Position numbers and translations under genes: made by a program
Shown: in pieces, positions 33,673 to 45,329 of the stretch
How positions within the stretch are numbered: the stretch's first letter is position 1
How the letters are laid out: each line of letters opens with the position of its first letter
Origin: Linum tenue
Lineage: Eukaryota > Streptophyta > Magnoliopsida > Malpighiales > Linaceae
Assembly: GCA_946122785.1 (NCBI GenBank)
Contig: CAMGYJ010000002.1
Coordinates: 24,340,492-24,404,491, forward strand
Length of the DNA: 64,000 nt
Reading direction: 5' to 3'
The notes under the pieces: generated by a model
The model's input: the letters and a program-made list of their open reading frames with translations, nothing else
The model's database searches: none
Told to the model about the DNA's origin: nothing

Positions 33673-34456
33673 TTTATCTCAATAAGCTTGTAGGAGCTTG
33701 TTTTGTAGTACGACTATCTAGCTCATATGACTCATATGATAATATATCGTGAGGTAAATTGGTGCATCCGTCTACTAGATTCTGGCTGTTGGTGGTGTCA
33801 AATTGGACATATCAATTTGGTGATGTGCTTTAGCTCCCTTCTGTGCTGTCATGCTGAATTTAGGTGCATGAACGAAGACAAAGACATGGAAGCCCTGATC
33901 CTATAAAAATGTACAATTTTATCCTGCCAATTCATTCTTGATAACAAATAGTTACAATATGGTTCCCTTTTTTTAGCTATTGACCAACTAACTGCCTCTG
34001 TCACTTCACAATGGGAATACTCAAACATCCAAAACTTTAACCAACAGCCCTTAGACCTGACCGATGAACGAAATACACCCCCCAAACTACATCAAAATTT
34101 TAAGAGAATGCCAGCAACATACCAAGCCGCTAACCCATTTATGCTCAACTCATATCATATGCCCATGTTTTCATTTAAACCCAACCCATTTGCCACCTCT
34201 ACATGGAAGCTTCCTATCCTATTAACATGTGTCCTGTGAAATATGTGGTCTAAAACATGCAACCATGAGGTTACTTAGCAATGTGTCCTTTCAACACCCT
34301 GCATATGTTGAAAGAGATTATGTACTTATTTTATTGGTTCTTTAACTTAAATTTACATTAGTCGAGGATTCTGTTTATAGTTTCTTGATGTATCCTCACC
34401 CTACCACTATCCCAGAACATTTGCATTTAGTTCTCACCGTTTTCATGTTGCAAAAG

Positions 34457-34874
34457 GATTTACTTCAGAGCATAGGAGGTATGTCACAAATGCAGTGCGA
34501 CCCTTGATTGGTCCTCACCAGGTTCCATATCCTAAGCACCAAGGTATGGATATCTGCATTTTGAACACCAGTGTTTATGACTGATCAAATGAAGTTGATA
34601 GGAATGATTCGGTTTTTTGACCCTGTTGGGTTGGCGGGTTGTATGGCTCGGGGTTCTTATGCTTGTCGAATATCCCATTTTGTGAAATGTAGGGAATGCA
34701 GGAATCGGTGGTCAGGGAATGCCAATCTGTATGTCGCCTCAATTTGTGGGTGGTGGTTGACAGCAACCATTTACAATGCTAGGCCACATCCCACTCTTGC
34801 CGCCTCCAATCCATGCAAATCATCCCATTCATGTTCCATCATCCAACGCTCTCTTTGGCACCAAGTTCCCCTGA
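34457..34874 (+). pseudogene. 3' exons of the CID3/CID4-like gene (right arm, contiguous with 30490-31791)
   Basis: A first exon of about 34457-34544 ends at CAAG|GTATGG. It has lost one base relative to the left arm (TGCAGTGCG for TGCCAGTGCG), which shifts its frame before PLIGPHQVPYPKHQG. The last exon, 34702-34874, reads IGGQGMPICMSPQFVGGG, then TGA (34758-34760), and on to SSNALFGTKFP and TGA at 34872. The family C-terminus normally ends this way. The gene lies on the same strand as the spacer exons, so this arm probably represents the original arrangement. Confidence 0.7.
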
Positions 34875-35046
34875 ATATTCATCCACTGGCTTTCCCATTC
34901 TTTCTTTGCAGCAGGCAATTAAAATTTTTGATCCGTTGGTTAAGTCTATACAGTTCATAGGTAGCCCAAGATTTTCCCATTTTTGCAAATTGTGAACCAT
35001 CAACTGGAAACGGGACGAACTTGGGGAACGATCTCCAGGAAAAAAA

Positions 35047-35880
35047 ATGTCTCTCCCCCTCTCTTTCCCTCTCCACCCAACCAAACCCAGTAGATTTCTT
35101 ATCTCCAATATTTCTCCAACTGCCGGTAACAGAGCATTCAGCGTTCAGAGCTGTCAATCAACAACCAAATCTTGTAAAAATAGCAAGAAGATAAGCAGGG
35201 AAGTTAATGAAGAGAAACTGCACATTAAAGATGAACCCAAACCAGAAGTAGGAGCAGACCTAAGGAGGTGCTTTAAAGAGCTGACCTCGCAGAGGATGTC
35301 AATGCCCCCGCCCCCGAAGCCACCTGAGACCACTGAGGCAATTCAATCCACGGGGATAGCATTTAAGGAAGCGGACAGGGGAGCTATTTGTGTACAAGCT
35401 GTATTGGGAAGAGGGAGGAGTTATGAAGGTTTGAAGAAGGCAAGGATCAAGGAAGATCTTGTTTACTGGCTCAACAAGAAGATCTACGCCATAAAGAAAG
35501 GAACAATCATCAGAGCCACCAAGAGCTATAAAGACAGACAGAAGAGCAACATCGAAGCACAAGCAAAAGGGATGGAAAATAGAGCCACTAGAGAAGGCCA
35601 TAAAAGCCAGAGGACTGACTCAAGCCTAGTGTTAACTAATACACAGAGGCAGACTCAAGCCATTAATGCTAAGAAGCGCAGGATGCTTAAATGGAAAGTA
35701 AGAGGAAAGGGGTGGAAGAGTCCAGTTATAGAGTCAGTTAGACAACCTCTTCATTCAATTCTCATAGCATTTAATGGCAGCTCCTATGGAGGGTATCAAA
35801 GACAGAGGGAGAAGCAGGTCTATTTAAACAGCAACGTCCAGGAGGCATACAACCCCATGCAATCCACTAGCAAAAAATGA
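35047..35880 (+). CDS. Unrecognised 277-codon ORF at the 5' end of the LINE (right arm)
   Basis: Starts MSLPLSFPLHPTKPSRF after an A-rich leader and ends at a TGA that the left arm lacks because of a one-base difference in an A run. The N-terminal 35 residues are Ser/Pro/Arg-rich and nearly free of acidic residues. The middle is proline-rich around residues 80-90. The C-terminal half is Lys/Arg-rich. No domain is recognised. It ends about 80 bp before ORF1 (35959). Whether it is part of the LINE or a host-derived fragment is open. Confidence 0.45.
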   Translation: MSLPLSFPLHPTKPSRFLISNISPTAGNRAFSVQSCQSTTKSCKNSKKISREVNEEKLHIKDEPKPEVGADLRRCFKELTSQRMSMPPPPKPPETTEAIQSTGIAFKEADRGAICVQAVLGRGRSYEGLKKARIKEDLVYWLNKKIYAIKKGTIIRATKSYKDRQKSNIEAQAKGMENRATREGHKSQRTDSSLVLTNTQRQTQAINAKKRRMLKWKVRGKGWKSPVIESVRQPLHSILIAFNGSSYGGYQRQREKQVYLNSNVQEAYNPMQSTSKK

Positions 35881-35958
35881 ATGACCTACCATTTCATCAC
35901 AAACAGAGAATCCCCCAATACTTGAGAAGCCCCCATACCACCACACCCACAACTAACA

Positions 35959-37485
35959 ATGGAGCCTCATACCCAGAATCTGAGAGGGGAGAGGAGCCAT
36001 TTGGTGCTCAATGTCAGGCCGACAGTAACAGGGGTCAGAGGAAGTGGAATGGCCAAGCTGCTGGGCAAATGGGTCACGGACGCCAACATCAACATCCAGA
36101 AGGCAAAGAATACAGCGGTCAGCAAATGGCGGGCTTACGGCGAGATACAGGCCACAAAAGAATCAGAAAATCTGTTCGTCTATTCGTTCCAATCCGAGAG
36201 GCAAAGAGACGCAGTCTATGAAGCTCGACCATGGAACCTGGGAAACACTCTGATCGCCTTGAAAAAATGGGATGGAGAGAAGAAAGCTGAGGATACAGAT
36301 ATCCAAACGGTGACCCTTTGGGTCCAGATGCACGACTTGCCCCAATCCCTCAAAGATGAAGAATCCATTCAAGCGGTGGCGGAGTTCATCTTTCCATACT
36401 ACTATGGGGTCGACCAGTCCAACTTTGACTTTCGAGGATGGCTGAAATTCATAAGGGCAAAAGTTGAAGTGGAGCTTGACAAACCAATTTCGATCGGCTT
36501 CGAATACCCCCTAGGAGAAAGGTCCATCTGGGTGAGCTTCAAATACGAGAGGATCATGGACCTGTGCTACTTCTGCGAAAAGCTAGGCCATCTTATCCAA
36601 AACTGCCTAGAGAGAGAAGACTGCCGTAGAAAAGGGTTGAGCACCGACCCATCGGAAGTGTACACAGCAGCTCTGAAGGTAGGGCATGACTCTCCGGCCA
36701 ACACGCCGCCAGCATCTTTCAGAGAGAAACAAGCTAGAGAGAGACAAAGAGACAAGGCTGACTCTAGGGCCCACCGCCTGAGAGAATCAACTGGAAGATC
36801 ATCGTTGATGTCGATGGTGGGGCGCACTGGTCAGGGATCTTCCTCCTGCCCACCTGGTTTTGCAGCACTGGAAAACGAAGCAACAACCACGATAAGGAGT
36901 AACGAATGGATTGAGAGAGGAGCAGTCAGAAGCCCCACTCTGACCCTGCAGATCGGCTATATGGAAAAAGAAATGGAGGCGGAGACAATTGCGATGCAGA
37001 GAAGCGTAGACCTAACTGGAGGGGAGGCGACAAGAAGCAAACAGGCGGGCCTTTTCGAAATGGGCCAGATGCTATCTCTTGCAAGCCCGTTGTACTCACA
37101 AAACCCCGGTTTTCAGGCCCATAAGACAGATGTGCAGCAGCCAAGCCACATCGAGCAAAGGACTCTAAGCCCAATCATAGCTACTGAAGCCTTCTCGATT
37201 CAAACAATGGAGGAAATAAGACCCAGACCGGAAAAGAAAAGGAAACCGGAGAAGAGGGACACACCCACCTTCTCCCTTCCGCTGCAAGGCACTCCCACTA
37301 ACATCCCTATTGAGTCTCTGTCTTTTTCACCAGGTGAAAGAAACAAAACCTATCAGAGGAGGAGGCACGTTATCAGGAGAACAAGCATAGCGGAGATCAA
37401 TGCTGATGGCGAACAGTCTGGGGAAGGAGAGTCAACAACACCAAAGGAAGCGGCGGCAAGCCTTAAGCCACCTCTCCAAGAATGA
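35959..37485 (+). CDS. LINE ORF1, intact (508 aa, right arm)
   Basis: It carries a DUF4283-like N-terminal domain (residues of about 40-190, with WKxRAYGE-type and VEVELDKPISIGF motifs), then a complete CCHC knuckle CYFCEKLGHLIQNC at about residues 201-214. A charged tail and the Lys/Arg-rich stretch KKRKPEKRD follow. The stop TGA overlaps the ORF2 start in ATGA (37482-37485), so ORF2 could be translated by termination-reinitiation. The protein would bind element RNA. It is the only undamaged retroelement ORF of this size in the window. Confidence 0.85.
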   Translation: MEPHTQNLRGERSHLVLNVRPTVTGVRGSGMAKLLGKWVTDANINIQKAKNTAVSKWRAYGEIQATKESENLFVYSFQSERQRDAVYEARPWNLGNTLIALKKWDGEKKAEDTDIQTVTLWVQMHDLPQSLKDEESIQAVAEFIFPYYYGVDQSNFDFRGWLKFIRAKVEVELDKPISIGFEYPLGERSIWVSFKYERIMDLCYFCEKLGHLIQNCLEREDCRRKGLSTDPSEVYTAALKVGHDSPANTPPASFREKQARERQRDKADSRAHRLRESTGRSSLMSMVGRTGQGSSSCPPGFAALENEATTTIRSNEWIERGAVRSPTLTLQIGYMEKEMEAETIAMQRSVDLTGGEATRSKQAGLFEMGQMLSLASPLYSQNPGFQAHKTDVQQPSHIEQRTLSPIIATEAFSIQTMEEIRPRPEKKRKPEKRDTPTFSLPLQGTPTNIPIESLSFSPGERNKTYQRRRHVIRRTSIAEINADGEQSGEGESTTPKEAAASLKPPLQE

Positions 37486-38424
37486 GGATAATCAGTTGGA
37501 ACTATAGGGGGTATGGCCAGCCCCTTACAAGGAGTTATTGTGCAGATTATGTCGAAAATTCGGCCCTTCAATGGTGTTCTTGATGGAAACAAAAAAGGAT
37601 GAGTCCTTTCTTGAAGATAAAAGAAGATCATTGAAGTTTGACCATTCGGATTATGTCAGCCCAGGAGTTGAAGGCAGCGGTTTGGCGCTTTGGTGGAAGG
37701 ATGATGTTGATGTGTGTGTTTTGGATTCTTGTAAGTCCTATATGGACGTTCGTGTGTGTAAGGAAGGGGTGAGTTTTTTTTTTTTTTTTGCACTTTCATC
37801 CATGCTCCTACCACGGCGGTAGAGAGACGGGTTCTTTGGGAACGACTTACGTCCCTAAGAGAGCTCCAGGATGAAAAATGGCTGCTTGTTGGTGATTTCA
37901 ATGTGGCTTTGGTTCCGTTGGAAAAACAGGGGCGATGCCCCCTCAGGAATGAGAATGTCACCCCTTTCAAGTACTCTATCGAGCAAAATGCCCTCATTGA
38001 TCTTGGTTTTTCTGGGCAACCGTTCACCTGGACCAACAAACAGCAAGATGCCAGGCTGATTAGAGAAAGGCTGGATCGCGGACTCTACTCCCCTGCCTGG
38101 AGGTTGGAGTTTGAGTCCTCAGTGGTTTTCCATGAGGATTTCGTCGAGTCAGACCACTGTCCAATTAGGATTGATTTGAATCCCAAAAGAAGGAAAATCA
38201 ATACCCTGTTCAGGTTCGATAAAAGATGGAAGGAAAACGAGACTTGTGGTGAGATTATTAGCAACTGTTGGAATTCAGGGAGAGAGTTCACTGTATCCTC
38301 AGGGATTGCAAGGAATAAATATCAACCTGGGCCAGAAAGGAAAGAGCCAGTAAATGTCTTAGAGAGAACGATATCAAGAAGAGGCTTCAACAGGTGCAAG
38401 GGCCACACAGAACTATCCAAATGA
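37482..38424 (+). pseudogene. LINE ORF2 endonuclease (right arm)
   Basis: ORF2 starts with MRIISWNYRGYG but loses frame after about 20 codons through a single-base deletion (TTATTGTGCAG here, TTATTGCGGCAG in the left arm). The domain continues at 37538 with METKKDESF. A second slip falls at a T run (37775-37788), followed by the region around 37880-37910 corresponding to LLVGDFNVAL. The motif ESDHCPIRID (SDH) is intact here. Confidence 0.85.
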
Positions 38425-40311
38425 AAATGGAAGAGAATTCTCTTCACCAGGAACTACAGATGATGTGGAACGAGGAAGAAGAGTTCTGGGCGCAGAGATC
38501 CAGAAATTCATGGCTCCAAGAAGGGGACCAGAACACGGGGTTCTTTCATGCCAGCACAATCAAAAGGAAAAACTCAAATAGAATCAACAAACTGAAGAGT
38601 GATCAAGGAATCTGGATAGAAGACACGCAAGAAATGGATGACCATATCAATTCCTTCTATCGTGGTCTTTCATAAGTCGAGGAGGCACTTTCGATCTCTC
38701 TATCCTCGATGGCTTCCCTCGAATGGTCACGGTTGAGCTAAACAATGCGCTCACCACACCGATTACGAATGAAGAAGTCCGGAAGGCGGTGTTCCACCTT
38801 GGAGCCAACAAAGCGCCAGGCCCTGATGGCTTTCCAGGATTCTTTTTCCATAAGTTTTGGAACTTACTGGGCAAGGTGTTCTGTGAAGAGATACGTGGTT
38901 TCTTCATGTCTAACATTTTGCCAGAAGAGTGGAATGACACCTTCATCACTCTCATCCCAAAAATCTCGAATCCCGAGATGATAGGACAGTACAGACCTAT
39001 CAGTTGCTGCAACTTCAGATATAAGGTCATCACAAAAATCCTTACCAACAGGCTTCAACCATTTCTCCCTGATCTGGTTAATGAACTCAATCTGCCTTCA
39101 CCGGAGGCAGACAGATACAAGATAACATCATCATTGTTCACGAGGTCCTCAATCACTTCAAGAAGCACAAAACAGGGAATCGGAAGGACATGATGCTGAA
39201 ACTTGATATGAAGAAAGCATACGACCTTGTTGAATGGGAGTTTCTCATCGAGCTTCTTCGAGCTTATGGTTTCAACGAGGTGTGGTGTGGTTGGGTCAAC
39301 ACGTGCATCAGTTCTGTTAGGTTTCAACTCTTGATTAACGGGGAACCATCTACTATGTTCCTCCCTACTCGAGGATTACGTCAAGGGGACCTGCTGTCGC
39401 ATCTTCTCTTCATTCTGATGTCTAATGCACTCTCCTTCTTGATTGAGAAAGCGGCAAAAAGTCATGCCATCCAAGGACTGCAACTCAATCGAAGATGCCC
39501 CAACCTCACACATTGCCTCTTTGCGGATGACACGGTGATCTTTGGGGAAGCATCTACCACAGAAGCGGACAGTATTTTGAAGACTTTACAAGAGTACGGA
39601 GCGATCACTGGGCAAGAAGTGAACAGGGAGAAATCATCTTCCTTCTTCAGCAGTAATGTGAGCCCTGAGGAAAAAGAGAATATCACTAGAAACATTGGGT
39701 TTGCTGATTCTAGTTGCCACTCCAAGTACCTGGGAGTGCCAACAGAATGGGGAAGACCGAAGGCCGAAACTTTTAGCTTTCTCATTCAACGTTTGGAATG
39801 TAAAAGTGAGTCATGGAAAAGTCTACTACTCTCACCTGGAGGAAAGGAAACGCTCCTGAAAGCAGTTTTCCAAGCATTGCCCTCCTACATTATGTGCCTT
39901 TTCTTACTTCCCAGATCGTCAACGAAGAAGATGGACTCGATGCTCAGGAGGTTTTTTTGGGGAGGATCGGCACATAAGAAGACCATCCATTGGAGAGACG
40001 GCAGAGTACTGTACGCCCCTAAGGGGGAGGGAGGTCTCGGCTTCAGACCATTTCACGAGTTTAACCTTGCCCTTCTAGCTAAACAATGCTGGAGGATTCT
40101 CACCAATCCTAACACCATCTGGGTTAAGTTACTCAAAGGCCTGTATTTTCCCAAGATAGACTTCCTCTCGGCAAAAAAAGGTGGGAAAGCATCGTGGATT
40201 TGGTCCAGCCTTTGGGAAGCGAAAAGATGGATGGAGCAAGGGCTGATCCGAGTGATTGGGAATGGAAAATCAACAAGGGCATTTCAAGACCCTGGTTATT
40301 TGATCGACTAG
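38394..40311 (+). pseudogene. LINE ORF2 reverse transcriptase (right arm)
   Basis: The RT is split into 38394-38675, 38723-39193 and 39190-40311. It includes NKAPGPDGFPGFFFHKFW, then KLDMKKAYDLVEW, RGLRQGDLLSHLLF (Pro to His in a conserved motif) and CLFADDTVIFGEA. The frameshifts at about 38670 and 39090-39190 are absent from the left copy, where the last 561 codons are open. Confidence 0.88.
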
Positions 40312-41340
40312 GACCACTCCTTCATCAAAGATCCTCCTTCCCGGGTACGGGCGATCACTGGATCGATGAGGTCAACAAAACCTGGAAGTTTGACTTACTG
40401 GGAGAGTTCCTTCCACCTCAAGCATTACAACAGATCGCAAGCACGCCGATTGGGCCATCTTCTTTGGAAGACTTTTGGGCTTGGTGGTGCACTGATAAAG
40501 GAAATTTCACAGTCAAATATGCTTTTCACTGCTTCCACAATCAGAACAGACTTGCCCAGGGAGCTCCCCAGACAGCCATGAATCAGAATAAAGACGTGTG
40601 GAAATGGTTGTGGAATCTGTCTCTCCCTCCAAAGATGAAATTTTTCCTTTGGAGATGCTGCAGAGGGGCCCTGGCCACAAAGGAAAACCTTCACTCTAGA
40701 CGATGCTCTCCTTCAAAGGTTTGCCCGCTGTGCGCAACGCCAGCGGAATCCATCCATCACTGTTTATTTGAATGCCCTCATGCAGCGGAAGGTTGGAGAG
40801 TTGAATGGCCCACTCTGATGGTTCCCACGCGGTCCACTGACATCCTACTATGGATCTTCTCCCTTGGACAAAGGTATCCGCCCCACTCAATCCAAAAAAT
40901 CATTCATCTTTGGTGGCATACTTGGAAAGCAAGGAACGAGTCTTTTCAAGAACCGTGCATTGTGGCCTCCGACGACTATTGCAAATGCCCAAAGGAGCTT
41001 TCACCATTGGAGTATTTTTCCTTTGAAAAAGACATCCACTCATCCCTCATCGCAGCCTATTCCACCACCGGAGCTCTCTTCACCACCGCCAAATACTCAT
41101 GACTTTGAGATACACTGTGATGGATCGTTCTTGCACGATTCCCAGGAGGCGGCTTATGGCGTTGTTGTGACAAATAGACATGGTCAAGTGTGTAACGGGA
41201 AGGCTGAGACCCTACATTACTACTCACCACTTGAGGCAGAAGAATGTCACAATCCTGACTCTCAATTTGCCCGTAATCACACTCTCAAATATCGTACAGG
41301 AAAAGAACCGAATTTAAAACTGGCGCATGATGCTCTGTAA
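40194..41340 (+). pseudogene. LINE ORF2 zf-RVT and partial RNase H (right arm)
   Basis: 40194-41102 reads VWKWLWNLSLPPKMKFFLWR and CPLCATPAESIHHCLFECPH (zf-RVT). A frame change then leads into EIHCDGSFLHDSQEAAYG and PLEAEE (RNase H start). The ORF ends at 41340 at the truncation junction, as in the left arm. Confidence 0.82.
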
Positions 41341-41856
41341 GGTTGCCGGGGTAAACCTTTGCCCATAAACCATGTACAACAGTTGAAGAACGAATCAAAT
41401 CACCATCATGCACCTCCACGGGATGAATCCAACCCTACGATGCGAGAAGGTCATCCGCAAAACGTCAATGCAGTTTAAGTTCATGACATTGTATGGGTGA
41501 TAAGGAGGATCGTAAAACTCGCAGCCGGATATAAGAAAAAAACAAGAGAGCATCTCCATAGAGGCCGTAGATAGACAGGGAACAGCAAGCTTTTGCACTT
41601 CTTCTGCTAGGCGGACCACATACATCTGTCAAATCTCAAAGAAAATGCGTCCCTTCTCTTCATATATAGGATTGTAAACAGTAAGAACATCCAGTTTCTC
41701 TACAGCCTCACAAGTTCATATGTTGTTGAAACTTAAAACCACTATCGGCTACTCTTAAATCCAAGGACTGTCTGTATTTAATGGCAACAACTAGCTACTG
41801 CCACATAACCTCTTTTGATAACCATGGTTTTGGGTTGCAATGTTTTCTGGGAAGTT
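41341..41856 (-). other. 3' flank / probable 3' UTR of the right AT-hook gene
   Basis: Mirror of 9816-10330. No domain-bearing ORF and no tandem duplication here. Confidence 0.5.
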
Positions 41857-43237
41857 TTATAAACCATCGGCTTTCACTCCCTGCTCAGTTCCAGACTGAC
41901 TCGGTTGCCCAGCCTGCACTACCTGGTTTTCCATCACGTTCTTCTGCACAACCTTTGCAAGAAATCATGCAAATCATTAATATCAGTTATGAAAAGTAAG
42001 TTCCAAATAGTTTCACTGACATGCAGCAGAAGAACCACGAGATAGACAGCTTCAAATACTCGATTGATACCTGTAATAGCTCAGTCATCTTGCCTGTCAT
42101 GTAGCTCCCCATATGCTGGGCTGAGACATCAGCAGGTGGGTTGTTAAGATTGGGCTGTATAGACCGCAGGGGCTCAACAGTAAGAGGCTGATCTGTGTCA
42201 TCATCATCCTCATCATCTTCGTCATCATCATCTTCTTGGTACTCGTCTTCTTCTTCCTCGTCATCTCCCATAGCAAGGCCCGAATCTTTCACAGACAAAC
42301 AAGTACCAGGAAAGCTGCTATTATTTTCTGGCGATTCTGATGATGGTATTTCAACTCTCTTCATCATCACGTCAGATAAAAGTTTCTCGAAATGCATACC
42401 TGCTGCGGATTGTGTACACTTGCCTCCTGCATCATGCTGAGGCTTCGTTGTTGTTGAACTATTGTATACAAAACTGGTCTGAGCCTGCTTTTCAGCTTCT
42501 GCCAGCTGTTGTGCAAACGACGACGGTCCACTTAATAAAGGATCAGCAGCTACATTTGGAACACCCTTCCCCTTAGAGATAGCCGTCATCATATGAGGAG
42601 CCATAGCAACCGAAGATGGCTCGCTGGTGTTGATTGCTACCCCATTTGACACAGTAGTAACAGGATGGAGCACAACAGGCACCACATTGCCTCTAGAGAT
42701 CCCAGGGGAAGCAGCAGTTTGTGTTATCAAAGGCAGTACCTGGTTGCCACTTGAGGCCACCGCACGTGGGGTCACACGAGAAGTCCCATTCCTTTCTCTA
42801 GTACGATAACGACGGCGACGGATCGGTGTATTAACTTCTCTAGGAATAGGAAACTCGTTTCTTGGTATCATTCGAACATCAGGGGCAATGTCGTTCTCAG
42901 CTGAAACAGGAATGTAGTGCCCGGGTTTGAATACGACACCCTTCAAATTGGTGCCTGAGTTGCCAATCCTAACACTGAGCAAGTACCCAGCATCAAACAC
43001 TGCTTCGATAACACCAACGACAGGTTGACCAAGCATAATGTCATTATTATTCACTGAATTGGGCTGATGACTCCTGTTGACCCCTCCTCCAGATGAAAAA
43101 TTAGAATGGGAAGTTCTGCTGTGATCAAGATGATCCACTTTAGGATGCTTGCGCGGACGACCACGCCTACGTTTCACGGGGACAATTGCCGAAGAAGCAT
43201 TTGGATTATTAATATAAACTACAGTTGCCTCGCTCAT
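41857..43237 (-). CDS. AT-hook motif nuclear protein, right-arm copy (two coding exons, 420 aa)
   Basis: Exon 1 is 43237-42071 and exon 2 is 41952-41857, with the same GT-AG intron as the left copy. The protein has 420 residues. AT-hook RGRPRK lies at 25-30, the conserved GVIEAVFDAGYLLSV block follows, and the acidic run near the end of exon 1 is one residue shorter (one GAG/GAT codon lost). Substitutions against the left copy are few (for example Gly to Arg in VNGSHQ, His to Tyr in FVHNSS, Val to Ala in SAVGM). The frame is intact and both copies share splice sites, leader intron and TATA-like box, so both may be expressed. Orientation is convergent with the left copy across the spacer. Confidence 0.85.
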
Positions 43238-43297
43238 GTCGAGCCGATAATGTTGATATCAAGACTTCCTTACTGCCTTCCGATGGATTTATTCTTC

Positions 43298-44956
43298 CTG
43301 AAGGGGCAAATAGAATTAGCAGTGGAGGAACCGATTAGGAAACAAGTGTGTGACAGCAATATTAGAGTGCTAGAATGATAACATGCAGGAAAACATTGCA
43401 GACATAAAGAAAGGAAAGGAAGAAGTATCCATAACACCCATAGATCGTTAGATTAAGGGTTTTAATCAATCAATGTACTTCCGCAAATGGTAAACAGCCA
43501 AATCCGCCCTTACTCCAGTCTATCCTAGTAAATGTTTGTTTATAATAGTTGAGTCCTAAAATGCTAAGAAATCTATGAACTGACCGAGAGAAATCATTCA
43601 CTTGTGACCAAAACGCGGCAACATAAGGCGTCATTAAGACTGTAGATTTTAAGATTCTTGGTTCGGAATGTTTGATATGGGGAAAAAGGGAAAAAGATAA
43701 AGCACTACGGAATCTATATGGAGGAAAAGTTGCTATCTATTTAGTATCTCCATTGTCGAAAAGAAGTGAATATCTATCCACAACGCCTATGTTTGGCAAG
43801 GCAGGGTCCTAGATTTTAACTAATAAAACATCAACCCCTAAATGCATCTACTGAACAACATGGTAGTAAATCCTAAATGCATTATTAATTTATTGCACAC
43901 AGGAGGACTAATAAGAATTTGCAATTGCTAGGATTCATTATACCAAGCCGATCATCTCATGCCCATTTTCCGTAATAGCATATCCTCTCGAGACTTAGGT
44001 AGACCAAAGAAAACTTTAGAGACTAACTTCCCGCGTACAGACAGTGAAACAAGATAGTGCATAGGCAAAACAAAGTTAAGGGAAGGCTGAACATAAGCAA
44101 GGGTATATTGTTGGGATACGGCAACCAAAGAAGCTTAAAACCGCAGCTAAAAGCTCGAATCCAAACTACAGTCAATGAGCCACGATTTTCAGGTATAAAC
44201 TGCCCCAAACAGAACAATCCAACATCACACCATACCTAAAGCCAGGTGGTCCGAGCGTTGAATCTCAAATTTGAATGCGCATTCAATTCACGACAGAAAG
44301 GAAATGATAAACAACAAATAAGACTTGTTCCAAAAAATATAACAGAACAGAGTGGATCATATACAATCATGAACAAGCGCCCATAATTGAATAACATCAT
44401 CACATCATTCCATTAATGGGAATCAACCACCAAGGGGTTCAATAAGAAACTGAAAAATCGGCGATAAACGGAAGCCATAACTGAAACAGAAACGCTAACC
44501 TCGCTAAAACTAAGCAGTTGCTACCATAACCAGAGCCACTGTAACATGCACCTGCAGCATACAGAACCACAAGTACCAACGCGTTCGAAAGTGAGAAACT
44601 AGAGCGTAAAAACAAAAAAATCAGAACTTTCGGAGTCTTGAGACCAAACAAACCATACCCACATCAATAAAAATTTCAGGAAAATATAAGGTGTTTCATA
44701 GGCGCAAGAAAATCACCAAATCCCTCCCCCCAAGTTCAGAACTTGGCTACATGCATGGACCAGATGATCCGATTCACCCCAAACTAAGAAGAAATGGCCA
44801 TTGCTGTTTAGGAAGAGGGGTGGAAACTAGGGATTCATTTCATTTCAACTCAATTGAAATGACTTGCCAGCAGAACCAAAGAATCAAAGCACACAGTGAA
44901 GAATGGAATTTTTCTCTGGCTGAGGGAGAGAGTTAGGAGAGAAGGGGCCTCTTTAC
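43298..44956 (-). other. Intron in the 5' leader of the right AT-hook gene
   Basis: Mirror of 6713-8371, with identical donor and acceptor. Lengths match exactly (1659 bp each). Confidence 0.6.
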
Positions 44957-45036
44957 CTCTCAGTTGTGCGTGACCTTGTTGGACTAAAACCTGGAAATAA
45001 AGACGAAAAATAATCGAAATCCTGTTTTGTTTTCAA

Positions 45037-45044
45037 GTTTATAG
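45037..45044 (-). promoter_or_regulatory. Candidate TATA box of the right AT-hook gene
   Basis: Mirror of CTATAAAC at 6625-6632, identical. Confidence 0.45.
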
Positions 45045-45329
45045 AGGAAAGAGAGTAGAAATCCCGCAGAATGAAAGTAATTTTGCTTATTATTGCTTTT
45101 TTGTTTTTATTTTTGCTGGAATTAGGGCTTGCCACGTGGGTCTCAGTGGGACCGGCCGTTTTTGAGTTGTTGACAAACAGAGACGGGGACTTCGAGGTTT
45201 TCTACGACAGAACAGAGGAAAAAATAGTGCCCTGCCGGGGAACTCCGATTCCGGCGCCAGCGGTGATGCGGCGACTGCTCTGCGACGTGCTTGCTGTTAT
45301 TGGGAGACGTGGGTCCTCCTGTTAGACAA

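Larger units (their letters stand above)
34990..41340 (+). mobile_element. L1-type LINE, 3'-truncated, right-arm copy
   Basis: Same element as 10380-16720 in opposite orientation: 5' ORF, ORF1, then ORF2 with endonuclease, RT, zf-RVT and partial RNase H. ORF1 is intact here (508 codons), while ORF2 carries more breaks than in the left arm. The 3' end is truncated at the same base, so truncation preceded the duplication. Confidence 0.88.
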
